In this document: positions 50,469 to 59,856 of the stretch, piece after piece | How the letters are laid out: every line of letters starts with the position of its first letter | How positions within the stretch are numbered: the first letter of the stretch is position 1 | Assembly (NCBI RefSeq): GCF_001553455.1 | Contig: NZ_BBOX01000059.1 | Span: 1 to 64,000 of the forward strand | Source of the DNA: Streptomyces hygroscopicus subsp. hygroscopicus | GTDB taxonomy: Bacteria; Actinomycetota; Actinomycetes; Streptomycetales; Streptomycetaceae | Length of the DNA stretch: 64,000 nt | Direction of reading: 5' to 3' | Position numbers and translations under genes: made by a program | Notes under the pieces: generated by a model | What the model saw: the letters and a program-made list of their open reading frames with translations, nothing else | Databases searched by the model: none | What the model was told of the DNA's origin: nothing

Positions 50469-52607
50469 TCAGTGAACTCGTGAACCGCGGGAACTGCGGG
50501 AGCTGGGGGAACTGCGGGAACTGGGAGACCTGGGAGAACTGCGGGAATGCGGGAACAACTGGATGACCCGCCGCACGAGCGGATGCTCCGGCAGCTCCTC
50601 CAGGGCCACCGGACGTCCGGTGGCGTCGGCCAGCGGAAGCCGCCAGTTGGGGTGCACCGTGGACGTGCCGGGCAGGTTCTGCGGTCTGAGGTCGCCGGTG
50701 GTGTCCGGCAGCCACACGCCCAGCATCCTGGCCGGAGTGCGCAACAGCAGCGCGTGGAGGGCGAGGAGCGCGGCGTCCGGATCGGCCTCGCCGTCACCGG
50801 CCGGCAGCAGGCCGAGCCGGGCCAGCTCGGCGAGCCATCCGTCACGCTCCGCGGCGGCCTCGGCCTTCTCCTCCGCCTCCGGCCGGGTCAGCAGGCCCAG
50901 CCTTGCCCGCAGCGCGACGTGCTCGCCGCTCAGCCACGCGGCCGTGGTCGGCAGGTCGTGCGTGGTGAGGGTGGCCAGGCAGTCCGTACGCCACTGCTCG
51001 GGAGGCAGCGGCCCGTGACGGCCCTCCGACCCGCCGATGTACTCGAAGCGCTGCACGGACGTGCCCAGCACGCCGCGCTCCGCCAGACGCCCGCGCACCC
51101 CTGCCTCCACGGTGCCCAGGTCCTCGCCGATGACGGTGGCGCCGGCCCGATGGGCCTCCAGCATGAGGACGCCCAGGAGCGCGTCGGCGTCGTAGCGTAC
51201 GTAGGTGCCCTCGCCCGGCGGGCGCCCTTGCGGTACCCACCACAGCCGGAACAGGCCCATCACGTGGTCGACACGGAGCGCGCCCGCGTGCCGCAGCCCG
51301 GCGCGCAGCAGTCCCGCCAGAGGGCGGTAGGCGGCGGACGCGAGCGCGTCGGGCCGCCACGGCGGCTGCCCCCAGTCCTGGCCGCGCGGGTTGAAATCGT
51401 CCGGTGGCGCGCCCACGCTCATGCCCGCCGCCAGGAACCGCTGGTACGCCCAGGCGTCCGCGCCGTGCGGAGAGACCCCGACCGCGAGATCGTGGACGAG
51501 CCCGATCGGCATGCCCGCGGCCACGGCCCGGTGCTGTGCGCCGGCGAGCTGCTCGTCGGTGAGCCAGGCGAGCCACTGGTGGAAGGCGACGGCGTCCGCC
51601 AGTTCGGAGCGGGCGCGGGCGACCGCCGCCGAGCGCGGATCGCGCAGCCCGGCCGGCCAGGTCTGCCAGGTGCCGCCGTGCACCTCGGCCAAGGCGCACC
51701 AGGTGGCGAAGTCGGTCAGCTCACGGCCCTCGCGCTCGAGATACGCGGCGAAGGACGCGGCCCGGCCCGGGGTGAGCGGCACCGCCTGGTGGACGCGGCG
51801 CAGCGCCGACAGTTTCAGGGCGCGTACCGCCTCCCGGTCGATCAGCGAACCGCCGCGCAGAACCTCGTCGTTGAGCGCTCGGGCCCGTGCCGCGCAGGCG
51901 TCGGCCATGTGCCGCGCGGCGCCGTCCAGATACGCGTACTCGGGGACCGCCTCCACGCGCAGGTGGAGCGGGTCGGGGAAGCGGCGCGAGCTGGGCCGGT
52001 AGGGCGACGGATCGGTGAGCGGGCCCGGCTCGGCGGCGTGCAGCGGGCCCAGCTGGACGAAACCCGCGCCCGCTTCCCGCGCCGACCACTCGGCGAGGTC
52101 CGCGAGGTCACCCAGATCACCCATGCCCCAGGAGCGACGCGACAGCACGGAGTACAGCTGGACGACGAAGCCCCAGTGCCGGCCCTCGGGCGTGCGCAGG
52201 CGCTCGGGTGTGACCAGCAGCGGGCAGCTGTCGCCGCGGTCGGCGGTACGGACGTGCAGCGTGTGCAGCCCCACCGGCAGCGGATCGAGGAGTGCGGCCG
52301 TTCCGGCGCCGTGTTCGAGCTCCACGTGACCGGTGGCGCCGTGGGGCAGGCCGAGGGCCTCCAGCCGTGGCGTCTTGGGCTGCCGCATCACCACGGACGG
52401 CGGCAGCAGCCGCGTGGCCCGCCGGTGTTCGTGCGCGGCGAGCGCCTCGCGCGCCGCCGCGGGGGTGGCGGCGTCCACCCCGCACGCCGCGAGGACGGCC
52501 ACCAGTGTGTCCGGTGCGACGTCGACGCGGGCGCCACGGTCCGTGGTGTAGGACGTCGCCACGCCGTGGGCGTGGGCGAGCCGGAGCAGAGCGTCGGGCA
52601 CGGTCAT
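50469..52607 (-). CDS. malQ: 4-alpha-glucanotransferase (amylomaltase, GH77) with a repeat-derived tail
   Basis: The 712-aa protein has a MalQ N-terminal sandwich and a GH77 barrel. The nucleophile Asp is in ALRVDHVMGLFRLWW, the acid/base Glu in VIGEDLGTVEAGV, the third Asp in LTTHDLPTTAAWLSG, and NPRGQDWGQPPW is typical. It transfers maltooligosyl units. Its place in the cluster matches AcbQ of acarbose clusters. The last ~26 residues are a Ser/Arg/Pro-rich tail (PHSRSSPRSPSSRSSPSS...) encoded by a tandem 9-bp-type repeat, so they are probably junk. Start at 52607; a longer upstream reading is rejected as it crosses the next gene. Confidence 0.92.
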   Translation of the reverse strand: MTVPDALLRLAHAHGVATSYTTDRGARVDVAPDTLVAVLAACGVDAATPAAAREALAAHEHRRATRLLPPSVVMRQPKTPRLEALGLPHGATGHVELEHGAGTAALLDPLPVGLHTLHVRTADRGDSCPLLVTPERLRTPEGRHWGFVVQLYSVLSRRSWGMGDLGDLADLAEWSAREAGAGFVQLGPLHAAEPGPLTDPSPYRPSSRRFPDPLHLRVEAVPEYAYLDGAARHMADACAARARALNDEVLRGGSLIDREAVRALKLSALRRVHQAVPLTPGRAASFAAYLEREGRELTDFATWCALAEVHGGTWQTWPAGLRDPRSAAVARARSELADAVAFHQWLAWLTDEQLAGAQHRAVAAGMPIGLVHDLAVGVSPHGADAWAYQRFLAAGMSVGAPPDDFNPRGQDWGQPPWRPDALASAAYRPLAGLLRAGLRHAGALRVDHVMGLFRLWWVPQGRPPGEGTYVRYDADALLGVLMLEAHRAGATVIGEDLGTVEAGVRGRLAERGVLGTSVQRFEYIGGSEGRHGPLPPEQWRTDCLATLTTHDLPTTAAWLSGEHVALRARLGLLTRPEAEEKAEAAAERDGWLAELARLGLLPAGDGEADPDAALLALHALLLRTPARMLGVWLPDTTGDLRPQNLPGTSTVHPNWRLPLADATGRPVALEELPEHPLVRRVIQLFPHSRSSPRSPSSRSSPSSRSSRGSRVH
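50474..50562. repeat. Tandem 9-bp-type repeat at the malQ 3' end
   Basis: Variants of GGGAACTGC and GGGAGCTGG are arrayed about nine times on the plus strand. In the minus-strand malQ frame they encode Ser-Arg/Pro-Ser units. The array ends 12 bases from the start of the cyclase leader. Confidence 0.8.
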
Positions 52608-52630
52608 GGGCGAAAGCCTCTCCCGGGAGG

Positions 52631-55600
52631 TCATCCGCGGCGTCCGCGGGGTGCGAGCGGGGGTGTGGTCCGGGGCGCGAAAAGGCGCTCCAGGACCGCC
52701 GCCACCCCGTCCTCCTCGTTGCGGGGCGCGATCTCGTCGGCGACGGCGCGCAGGGCAGGGTGGGCGTTCGCCACGGCCACGCCGTGCGCCGCCCAGGTGA
52801 GCAGGGGGATGTCGTTGGGCATGTCGCCGAAGGCGACGGTGTCCGCGCCGGTGCATCCGAGCAGCCGCGCGGCACGCTCCGTCCCGGCGGCTTTGGTGGT
52901 GCCGTGAGGCAGCACTTCCACCATGCCCTTCACCGAGTGCACGACCGTGACCTCGTCGCCGCACAACTCCTGGGTGACAGCGGCCAGTCGGTCCTCCGGC
53001 ACCTGGAGGTGGTGCAGGATCAGCTTGTCGACGGGACTGTCCCACAGCAGGGCCCGGTCCGTGATCACGTCCCAGCCGTGCCGCACCCGCTCCCCGAACC
53101 GTGCGGTCACCTTGAAGCGGCTGTCCGGCGGCGCCGTGACCACGCCCAGTTCGACGGGGCCGAGCCGCTCCTCCACCCGTGCGACGACCCGGCGGGCCAG
53201 CGCCCGGCCGAGCGAGGCCGAGGACAGCAGCCGCCCCGAGCCGGCGTCGTACAGCTGGGCGCCCTGCCCGCACACGGCGAGTCCGCGGTAGCCGAGCGCC
53301 TCGAGCACATGCGCGCAGGCGGCGGCCGGGCGGCCGGTGACCACCAGGTGGTGCGCGCCCGCGTCGGCCACCGCCGCGAGTGCGGCGCGGGTACGCGGCG
53401 AGACGGTCAGGTCATCGCGCAGCAGGGTCCCGTCGAGGTCGGTGGCGACGAGGCGGAACGGTGGCCGGTTCAGCGGCAGGGTGTCCCAGGCGACGCGTCC
53501 GGAGGCCAGGGTCAGCATGACGACCAGGTCACGTCCCACCGGACGGGTGCCGACCAGGCCCGTGAACGATCCCGGCCGGCGGCCGTCGGCGGGGAGGTCG
53601 CGGAGCAGGGCGCCCGTTCCGCCGGGTACCGGTTCGTCCGACGCGAGGGCTTCGGCTGCGGTCTCCAGGGCGGCGGCCGCGGGCGCCGGGCGGTCGCCGC
53701 CCTCCACCACGACCTCCACACGCGCCACCTGCTCGTGCCGGTACCTCACCTGCCACCGCCCGTCCGCCGTCCGCTCCACACCTCCCCGCCCGTGCACCCG
53801 GGCGGCCAGGTCCGGGCGGCAGGCCAGGACCGCGGTGCGCAGGGCGGCGGTGAAGTCCGCCCGTCGCCACGCCGCTTCGAAGAGGCGCTCGTACGCCTGC
53901 GGGTCCCCCGGGCCGCCCGCGCGCTCCCAGGCGTCCGCGTCCCCGAGCGCGAGCGCCGCGTCCTGGATCGCGGCGGCGTGGCGGTCCCAGGCGGCCGCGG
54001 GCAGGGCGTCGAACCAGCCGCAGGCGATCGCCTCCCGTGCCGGGAACCTCCGGTCGCGGCCCCGGAGCAGGTCCTCGAAGGCATCCAGACGGGTGCGTGC
54101 GGCCCGCTCCCACGTGAACTGCCGTGCGAGGTCACGGGAGTTGGCGGACAGCCGGGCGTATGTGCCGTCCGTGCCGGCGGCGTGTGCGGCGAACACGTCC
54201 GCCGCCGTACGGATGCGTGCGGCGAGGTCCCGGGCGAGCCCGGGATCGTCGTCGCGGAACGAGCCGCGCACGGCGAACCCCGTCGCCTGCGGATGCCCGG
54301 CCGGCAGGGCGTGCCGGAAGTGCCGGGTGACCTCTTGGCCGGTGGCGATCGGGACCGCGCCGCACGCCATCGCCTCGGCCTGCGCGATGAGGAAGCCGTC
54401 CAGCTCGTACTTGGACGGATAGACGCAGAAGTCCGCGCATGCCGCCTCCTCGAAGAGCGTGTCCTCGTCGGCCAGGTCCCATACCAGCCGGACCCGGCCG
54501 GGGTGGCGGTCGGCCACGGACTGGAAGTACGCGTTCGCCGCGGTGCCGTCGCCCGTGGCGCACCGGATCAGGAACCCGGCCTGCAGGCCGCTGTCCAGCA
54601 CCTCCTCGATCGCCCGTACCAGCTCCAGCTGCCCCTTGTGGTGCACGGCGTAGCGGGCCGCGTGGTAGAAGACCGGCCGGGCCGGATCGAGACCGAGACG
54701 GCGCAGCACCCGGTGCCGGTCCACGGTGGCCACGTCCCGCGCCAGCCAGGTGTCCGTGACCGCGCAGCCGCCCGCGAGCAGCCGGTCCGCGCGCCGCCGC
54801 AGCAGCCGGGCCACCGGCAGCGTGGCGAAGAGCGCCTCGACGGGAGTGTCCCGGAAGGTGCTGTAGTACCTCCGCTGCCCCGGTGACACGAAGTCCACGA
54901 GGTCGGCGTGGGCGGCCACCAGCGGGAACAGGCCGACATGGTCGGGCCCGTACTCCAGGTGCATCCGCGTTCCGGCCAGGGCGCGCCCCAGCACCGCCGG
55001 CGCCGAGTCCTCGCCGGGCGGCGGGCCGTCCAGCGCGTCCAGATCCACGTCCGTGACGCCGAAGAGTTCCAGCAGCCGCTCCACCTGCGGCCGGTACACC
55101 TTCTGTCCGATCGGGGCGTTCGCGGCGACGGTGCTCACCGTGTGCACGGACGGGTCCCGGGCGAGGACCGGCGGCAGGAGGTAGTGGTATGCGGGCTCGA
55201 AGGCGTGCACCACGGCCGGCTCGCCCCGCGGCGCCAGACACTCCCGGACGAATCGCAGCCCCTCGGTCTGGAATACCAGCGGCTTGAAGTGGGCCAGGTC
55301 CCGGCCCTCGGCGCCGGGCGGCGGATACAGCCGGTCGGGCAGGAGGTCCAGACAGGCGTTGGACAGGAAATACACGTCCACGCCGTCCAGGCTCAGCCGG
55401 TGCGCCGTGGTCGTCAGCTCCATGTCCACTTCGGCGGGCCGGTCCGCCCAGACCTTGGGGTCGAGGACCAGGGGCACGGTGCGGGTGCGCGTGAGGTGCG
55501 GCAGGTCCTCGATCTCCCGCGAGGCCCGCAGCCGTTCCAGATGGCCGTGCGCGGGCGTGACCAGGGAGACGCGGTGACCGTGCGCGGCGTACCGGCGCGA

Positions 55601-55687
55601 GAGCTGCCACACCAGCGGGGACAGCCCGCCGCGCATCAGCCGCCGGTCGAAGCCGCCGCATTCGAAGGCGAAGGTGATGATGTGCAT
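52631..55687 (-). CDS. GT5-like glycosyltransferase fused to a HAD-type phosphatase
   Basis: The 1018-aa protein starts MHIITFAFECGGFDRRLMRG with GGLSPLVWQLSRRYAAHGHR, the N-terminus of glycogen-synthase-like GT5 enzymes (the KxGG lysine is replaced). The C-terminal GT part has YPSKYELDGFLIAQAEAM, the usual E-x-x-G donor loop. Residues ~740-1005 form a Cof-type HAD hydrolase with DLDGTLLRDDLTVS, a later VVTGR, and FGDMPNDIPLL. A transferase fused to a phosphatase recalls sucrose- or trehalose-phosphate synthase/phosphatase bifunctionality: make a glycoside phosphate, then dephosphorylate it. It sits 23 bases upstream of malQ and 24 past PfkB. Confidence 0.85.
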   Translation of the reverse strand: MHIITFAFECGGFDRRLMRGGLSPLVWQLSRRYAAHGHRVSLVTPAHGHLERLRASREIEDLPHLTRTRTVPLVLDPKVWADRPAEVDMELTTTAHRLSLDGVDVYFLSNACLDLLPDRLYPPPGAEGRDLAHFKPLVFQTEGLRFVRECLAPRGEPAVVHAFEPAYHYLLPPVLARDPSVHTVSTVAANAPIGQKVYRPQVERLLELFGVTDVDLDALDGPPPGEDSAPAVLGRALAGTRMHLEYGPDHVGLFPLVAAHADLVDFVSPGQRRYYSTFRDTPVEALFATLPVARLLRRRADRLLAGGCAVTDTWLARDVATVDRHRVLRRLGLDPARPVFYHAARYAVHHKGQLELVRAIEEVLDSGLQAGFLIRCATGDGTAANAYFQSVADRHPGRVRLVWDLADEDTLFEEAACADFCVYPSKYELDGFLIAQAEAMACGAVPIATGQEVTRHFRHALPAGHPQATGFAVRGSFRDDDPGLARDLAARIRTAADVFAAHAAGTDGTYARLSANSRDLARQFTWERAARTRLDAFEDLLRGRDRRFPAREAIACGWFDALPAAAWDRHAAAIQDAALALGDADAWERAGGPGDPQAYERLFEAAWRRADFTAALRTAVLACRPDLAARVHGRGGVERTADGRWQVRYRHEQVARVEVVVEGGDRPAPAAAALETAAEALASDEPVPGGTGALLRDLPADGRRPGSFTGLVGTRPVGRDLVVMLTLASGRVAWDTLPLNRPPFRLVATDLDGTLLRDDLTVSPRTRAALAAVADAGAHHLVVTGRPAAACAHVLEALGYRGLAVCGQGAQLYDAGSGRLLSSASLGRALARRVVARVEERLGPVELGVVTAPPDSRFKVTARFGERVRHGWDVITDRALLWDSPVDKLILHHLQVPEDRLAAVTQELCGDEVTVVHSVKGMVEVLPHGTTKAAGTERAARLLGCTGADTVAFGDMPNDIPLLTWAAHGVAVANAHPALRAVADEIAPRNEEDGVAAVLERLFAPRTTPPLAPRGRRG

Positions 55688-55711
55688 GTCGGTGTCGTCC
55701 CGTCCCCGTCG

Positions 55712-56647
55712 TCAGCCCTCGGCCGTCGTGGCGCGTGCGCAGCCCGCCCGCAGCCCGGCCGCGTCGATGAACTCGGTGTGCGTGCCCGCACGCGTGCACG
55801 CGAACGCCCCGGACACCGACCCGGCCAGCACGCATTCGGACACCGGCCGCCCCTTGGCGAGCGCGTACAGGAAGGCGCTCACGAAGGCGTCCCCCGCACC
55901 GTTGCTGTCGACGACGGGCCGTTCCGGCGGTACGGCGGGGAAGTGCCGCACCGCCTCGTCGCCGCGCTGGAGGACATGACATCCGGCGGCGCCGTCGGTC
56001 GCGACGGCCAGGCGCGCGTGCCCCCGCTCCACGATGGAGCGCAGCACGGCGTCGAGGCGGCCGTGGAGCGCGGCGGCGCTCAGGAACACGTAGTCGGAGG
56101 CGAGCGCGTAGGCACGGTGGTGTGCGTCCACCCCGTCCCAGTCGTGCAGGTCGGTGGAGCTGGGGATGCCCAGCCGGTGGATGTCGGCGTACATGTCCTT
56201 GGTGACCCCGGTGATGGACACGTGCACATGCCGGGACCGCTTGAGGAAGGGCAGATAGAAGGCGCGCGGCAGCCGCAGGCCGGCCGGGTGGCGGCCGTCG
56301 TAGAACGAGAAGCGGCGGCCCCGCGCGTCGACGAGGTTGACGCCGCGCGGGGTGCCGTGCGGGGAGACGACATGGCTGAAGTCGAGCCCGTCGGCGGCGT
56401 ACGCGGCCAGGATCTGCTGTCCCTGGACGTCGTCACCGAGGAAGTCGATGAACTTGGTGGCGAGTCCCAGGGCGTGGGCGCCGCGCGCCACGCCGTTGCC
56501 GGTGTGGGCCACGTAGTCGCGGACCGGCGGTACGGACAACGAGTCGCCGGGCGGCACCTGAAGTTCCGGGACCCGCACGATGGTGTCCACCCCGGCGCCG
56601 CCCGCCACCAGAATGTCGTACCCGCCCTCGTGCGTGGTGGTGTTCAC
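55712..56647 (-). CDS. PfkB-family carbohydrate kinase
   Basis: The 311-aa protein begins [20 protein letters not shown] and has a ribokinase-fold core. GxGD appears as [13 protein letters not shown], with the catalytic Asp. N-terminal substrate loop: [20 protein letters not shown]. Its role could parallel AcbK, which 7-phosphorylates acarbose, or a cyclitol kinase. The GTG start overlaps the nucleotidyltransferase stop (GTGA). SD is GAAGGAG. Confidence 0.87.
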   Translation of the reverse strand: MNTTTHEGGYDILVAGGAGVDTIVRVPELQVPPGDSLSVPPVRDYVAHTGNGVARGAHALGLATKFIDFLGDDVQGQQILAAYAADGLDFSHVVSPHGTPRGVNLVDARGRRFSFYDGRHPAGLRLPRAFYLPFLKRSRHVHVSITGVTKDMYADIHRLGIPSSTDLHDWDGVDAHHRAYALASDYVFLSAAALHGRLDAVLRSIVERGHARLAVATDGAAGCHVLQRGDEAVRHFPAVPPERPVVDSNGAGDAFVSAFLYALAKGRPVSECVLAGSVSGAFACTRAGTHTEFIDAAGLRAGCARATTAEG

Positions 56648-57771
56648 GTCAGTGCTCCTTCGGTGTGCGGTAGCGGTACGCGTTGGACGGCCCCGTTCTC
56701 CAGGACCACCGCCGAGTCGATGTCGGCGCCGGTGGGAACGACGGCGCCGGGCAGGACGACACTGCGGCGCACCCGCGCCCCCGCCTCGATCCGGACACCG
56801 GGAAACAGCACGCTCCGCTCCACCTGGCCTTCGTTGACCAGATCGCGCGGCACCCAGGAGGAGCGCACGCCGGGGGCGCCGGGGACCCAGGTGCGCCGCA
56901 CATCGGGGCGTATCGTCCACGGCATGCGGTCCACCGGCAGACCGCCGCGGGGATCGTCGGCGAGGGCCAGGTGCGCCCGGTGATAGCGCTCGACGGTGCC
57001 GATGTCGGCCCAGTGGCCGCGTACTTCGTAGCCGCGGATGTCCTCTCCGGCCGCGAGCATCGCCGGGATGACATCGCGGCTGATGTCGTGCTGCCACGCG
57101 GTGCCGTCGAGCTGTTCGAGATGGCGGTGGAGCACATCGGCGTCGAAGACGCAGAACGCCGCGAACACCAGGCTGGAGCTGGGGTCCTGGGGCTTCTCCA
57201 CGAACTGGGTGAGGCGTTGGCGGGCATCGAAGTCGACCATTCCGAACAGGTGCACCCAGCGCCGCTCGATGCGCTGGTAGGCGAGGGTGAGGGCGGCACC
57301 GGACGCCCGGTGCGTGGCGATGAGCGGTCCGTAGTCGAAGCGGTAGACGTGGTCGGCGTGCAGCACGAGCACCTGCTCCGTTCCCGGGCCGAAGACGTAC
57401 GGGGCCTTGCGGATCAGCGCGTCGGCCGTGCCCCGCTCAGGCGGACCCGTCCGGGGCGGGAGCCCGCCCGGGAGCCGGCCGGGACCCGCGTCCCGGTAGG
57501 CGGTGTCGTACGGTCCGAAGTGCACCCGCAGGCCCTGCCGCGCGTTCCACACCTGGTGCAGGTCGTCCATCAGGCGCCGCTCCTCGAACTGGGAGAGCAG
57601 GAGCACCTCGCCGAGGCCCGAGGCATGCGCGTTGACGAGGCTGAAGTCGATCAGCCGGCAGGCGCCGCCGTAGGGGATCAGCGGCTTCAGCCGACCGGTG
57701 CCGAGCGCACCCATGCGTCTGCCCTCGCCGCCCGCGAGGAGGACGGCGCGTACCCCGCCGCGCTCAGCCAT
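56644..57771 (-). CDS. Glucose-1-phosphate adenylyltransferase-like NDP-sugar synthase
   Basis: The 375-aa protein has the GlgC-type signature: [19 protein letters not shown] continuing into KPLIPYGG, then [19 protein letters not shown] and [14 protein letters not shown]. The C-terminal ~70 residues carry a left-handed beta-helix ([20 protein letters not shown]). GlgC/AcbR/ValB-type enzymes activate a sugar- or cyclitol-1-phosphate as an NDP donor; here the donor probably feeds the two GT5-like transferases. The start overlaps the GT gene before it by 8 bases. Confidence 0.9.
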   Translation of the reverse strand: MAERGGVRAVLLAGGEGRRMGALGTGRLKPLIPYGGACRLIDFSLVNAHASGLGEVLLLSQFEERRLMDDLHQVWNARQGLRVHFGPYDTAYRDAGPGRLPGGLPPRTGPPERGTADALIRKAPYVFGPGTEQVLVLHADHVYRFDYGPLIATHRASGAALTLAYQRIERRWVHLFGMVDFDARQRLTQFVEKPQDPSSSLVFAAFCVFDADVLHRHLEQLDGTAWQHDISRDVIPAMLAAGEDIRGYEVRGHWADIGTVERYHRAHLALADDPRGGLPVDRMPWTIRPDVRRTWVPGAPGVRSSWVPRDLVNEGQVERSVLFPGVRIEAGARVRRSVVLPGAVVPTGADIDSAVVLENGAVQRVPLPHTEGALT

Positions 57772-59836
57772 GACGCACCTCGTCCCAGGTCACACGCCCC
57801 GAGTCCAGGGTGATCAGCAACAGGTCGCCGGGGCCGGGGGCCGGGCCGGTGAAGGTGCCGGGGACGGTGTGTTCCAGGGCGCGTACACCGGGCGGTGTCC
57901 GGTGGCCCGCGGCGGTGACCGGCGACACGATCTCCACGCGGACCGCGTGCGGCAGCCGGTAGACCAGGCGGCCGTCCGGCCCGGTGCGCGCCCGGTCGCG
58001 CAGCCGTGCCAGATCCTCGGCGCCGATCGCGCCCGGCCTGCGCGCGGCGGCCCGCTCGCACGCCGTGAAGTCGGCGCGTGCCCAGGCGGCGGCGAAGAGG
58101 CGCCGGGCCGCCGCGTCGTCCAGCGGCGCGCAGCGCTCGAAGGCGTCCAGGTCGCCGTGGGCCACGGCCGCGCCCTGGGTGACCTCGCCGTCCGGCAGCA
58201 GGTCGAACCATCCCTGCCGCAGGGCGAGTCCGGGATCGAGCCGGGCGGGCTCGCCCTGCCACAGGCGGGCGAACGCCGCCAGATGCAGATCGGCGCAGTG
58301 CCCCCAGGTGAAGACCCGGGCGACGGCGGACGCCCGCCGGGCCAGTTCCCGGTAGCGCCCGGGCTCCTCGCGCCACAGAGCCGCCGCCTGCCGGATGCGC
58401 GTGACGAGCGCGCCGACCAGCAGCTCGTCGTCCTCGGCGAACGAACGGTTCACGGCGAAGCCGGTCGCGGTCTCCGGCCCGTCCGCGTGCCGGAAGTGCT
58501 CCATGCCGCGCTGGTCGGTGGCGATCGGTACCGACCCGGCCGCCATCGCCTCGCCCTGCGCGATCAGGAACGTGTCCATCTCGAACTTGGAGGGGAACAG
58601 ACAGAAGTCGGACGCCGCCGCGTACATGAACACCTCTCGCTCCGGTACCCGCTCCCATTCCAGGTGCAGGCGGCCCGTGTGGCGTGCGGCGACCTCGTGG
58701 AACAGCGGGTCGTCGATGCCGCTGCCGGAGATGCAGCGCACCACGAAGTTGGCCGCGACCCCCTCGCTCAGCGTCCGGTCCACCGCGCGGATCAGCTCCA
58801 GCTGGCCCTTGTGGTGCACGGCGTAGCGGGCGTTGTGGAAGAAGGTCGGCAGGTCCGGGTCCAGGCCCAGTCCTTCGAGCACCGTCGTCCGGTCGACCCC
58901 GGCCGGGTCCCAGGCCAGCCACTGGTCGGAGATCGCGCAGCCGCCGACGAACATCTTGTGCGCGTTGCGCCGCACCACGCCGGCGATGGGCAGCCGCCGG
59001 AACAGCTCCTCGAACGGGGTGTCACGAAAACCCGCGTAGAAGTCCAGCTGGCCGGGGGAGAGGAAGTCGATCAGGTCGGCGTTCTCGGCGGTCAGCTCGT
59101 AGACGGCGATGTTGTCCGGGCCGTACGCGTAGTGCAGATGCGTGCGCTGCTGGTACTGGACCATCGCCGGCGGCGCGTCCGTGGCCGGCTCGGCGGCCGG
59201 CGGGGGAGCGGGGACTCCGAGCAGCCCGAGCAGCCGCCGCACCTCGGGCCCGTACACCTTCTTCGCGATCGGCATGTTGCTCTGCACGGTGCTGACGACC
59301 AGCTTGGCCGGGTCCTCGCGCAGAGCCGCCGGCAGCAGGTAGTGGTAGTACGGCTCGTGCGCGTGCACCAGTGCCTTCTCGTCACCGAACCAGGCGCGCA
59401 GGAACCGCACCGCGTCGACCTGGAACACCAGGGGCTTGAAGAACACCAGGTCGCGGCCCTTGCTGTGGTACGGCGGGTAGAAGGTGTCCGGCAGCCGGTT
59501 CAGCCAGTCGTTGGCGAGGAAGTACAGGTCGACGCCGTCCAGCCGGATGCGGTGCGCGGTGGTGCGCAGCGCCAGCTCGGCCTCGGCCGGAAACCCCTGC
59601 CATACCTCGGGGTCGAGCGGGACGGGCAGGGTGTAGGTGTCGGTGTACGGCAGGTCCTCGACCTCGTAGCGGGTGCGGAGGTCCGATAGGCGGCCGTGTG
59701 CCGGGGTCACGATGGACACCCGGTGGCCGCGTGCGGCGAACGTCTTCGACAGGTTCCACAGATAGACGGAGGTGCCGCCCTGGACGAAGGTGTGGTCGAA
59801 GCCGCAGCATTCGAAGTACGCCTCGACGATGTGCAT
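57764..59836 (-). CDS. GT5-like glycosyltransferase (no phosphatase domain)
   Basis: The 690-aa protein is a clear paralogue of the GT-HAD fusion at 52631. It starts [20 protein letters not shown] with [20 protein letters not shown], and has [20 protein letters not shown] and [20 protein letters not shown]. It ends at about the point where the HAD domain begins in the fusion. Both lack the KTGG lysine. Two transferases imply that two sugars (or a sugar and a cyclitol) are joined. The ATG at 59836 matches the paralogue start; a GTG at 59860 (GTGA overlap with the kinase gene) would add eight residues and is also plausible. Confidence 0.85.
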   Translation of the reverse strand: MHIVEAYFECCGFDHTFVQGGTSVYLWNLSKTFAARGHRVSIVTPAHGRLSDLRTRYEVEDLPYTDTYTLPVPLDPEVWQGFPAEAELALRTTAHRIRLDGVDLYFLANDWLNRLPDTFYPPYHSKGRDLVFFKPLVFQVDAVRFLRAWFGDEKALVHAHEPYYHYLLPAALREDPAKLVVSTVQSNMPIAKKVYGPEVRRLLGLLGVPAPPPAAEPATDAPPAMVQYQQRTHLHYAYGPDNIAVYELTAENADLIDFLSPGQLDFYAGFRDTPFEELFRRLPIAGVVRRNAHKMFVGGCAISDQWLAWDPAGVDRTTVLEGLGLDPDLPTFFHNARYAVHHKGQLELIRAVDRTLSEGVAANFVVRCISGSGIDDPLFHEVAARHTGRLHLEWERVPEREVFMYAAASDFCLFPSKFEMDTFLIAQGEAMAAGSVPIATDQRGMEHFRHADGPETATGFAVNRSFAEDDELLVGALVTRIRQAAALWREEPGRYRELARRASAVARVFTWGHCADLHLAAFARLWQGEPARLDPGLALRQGWFDLLPDGEVTQGAAVAHGDLDAFERCAPLDDAAARRLFAAAWARADFTACERAAARRPGAIGAEDLARLRDRARTGPDGRLVYRLPHAVRVEIVSPVTAAGHRTPPGVRALEHTVPGTFTGPAPGPGDLLLITLDSGRVTWDEVRHG

Positions 59837-59856
59837 ACGCGGTTCCAAGAGCTCGG

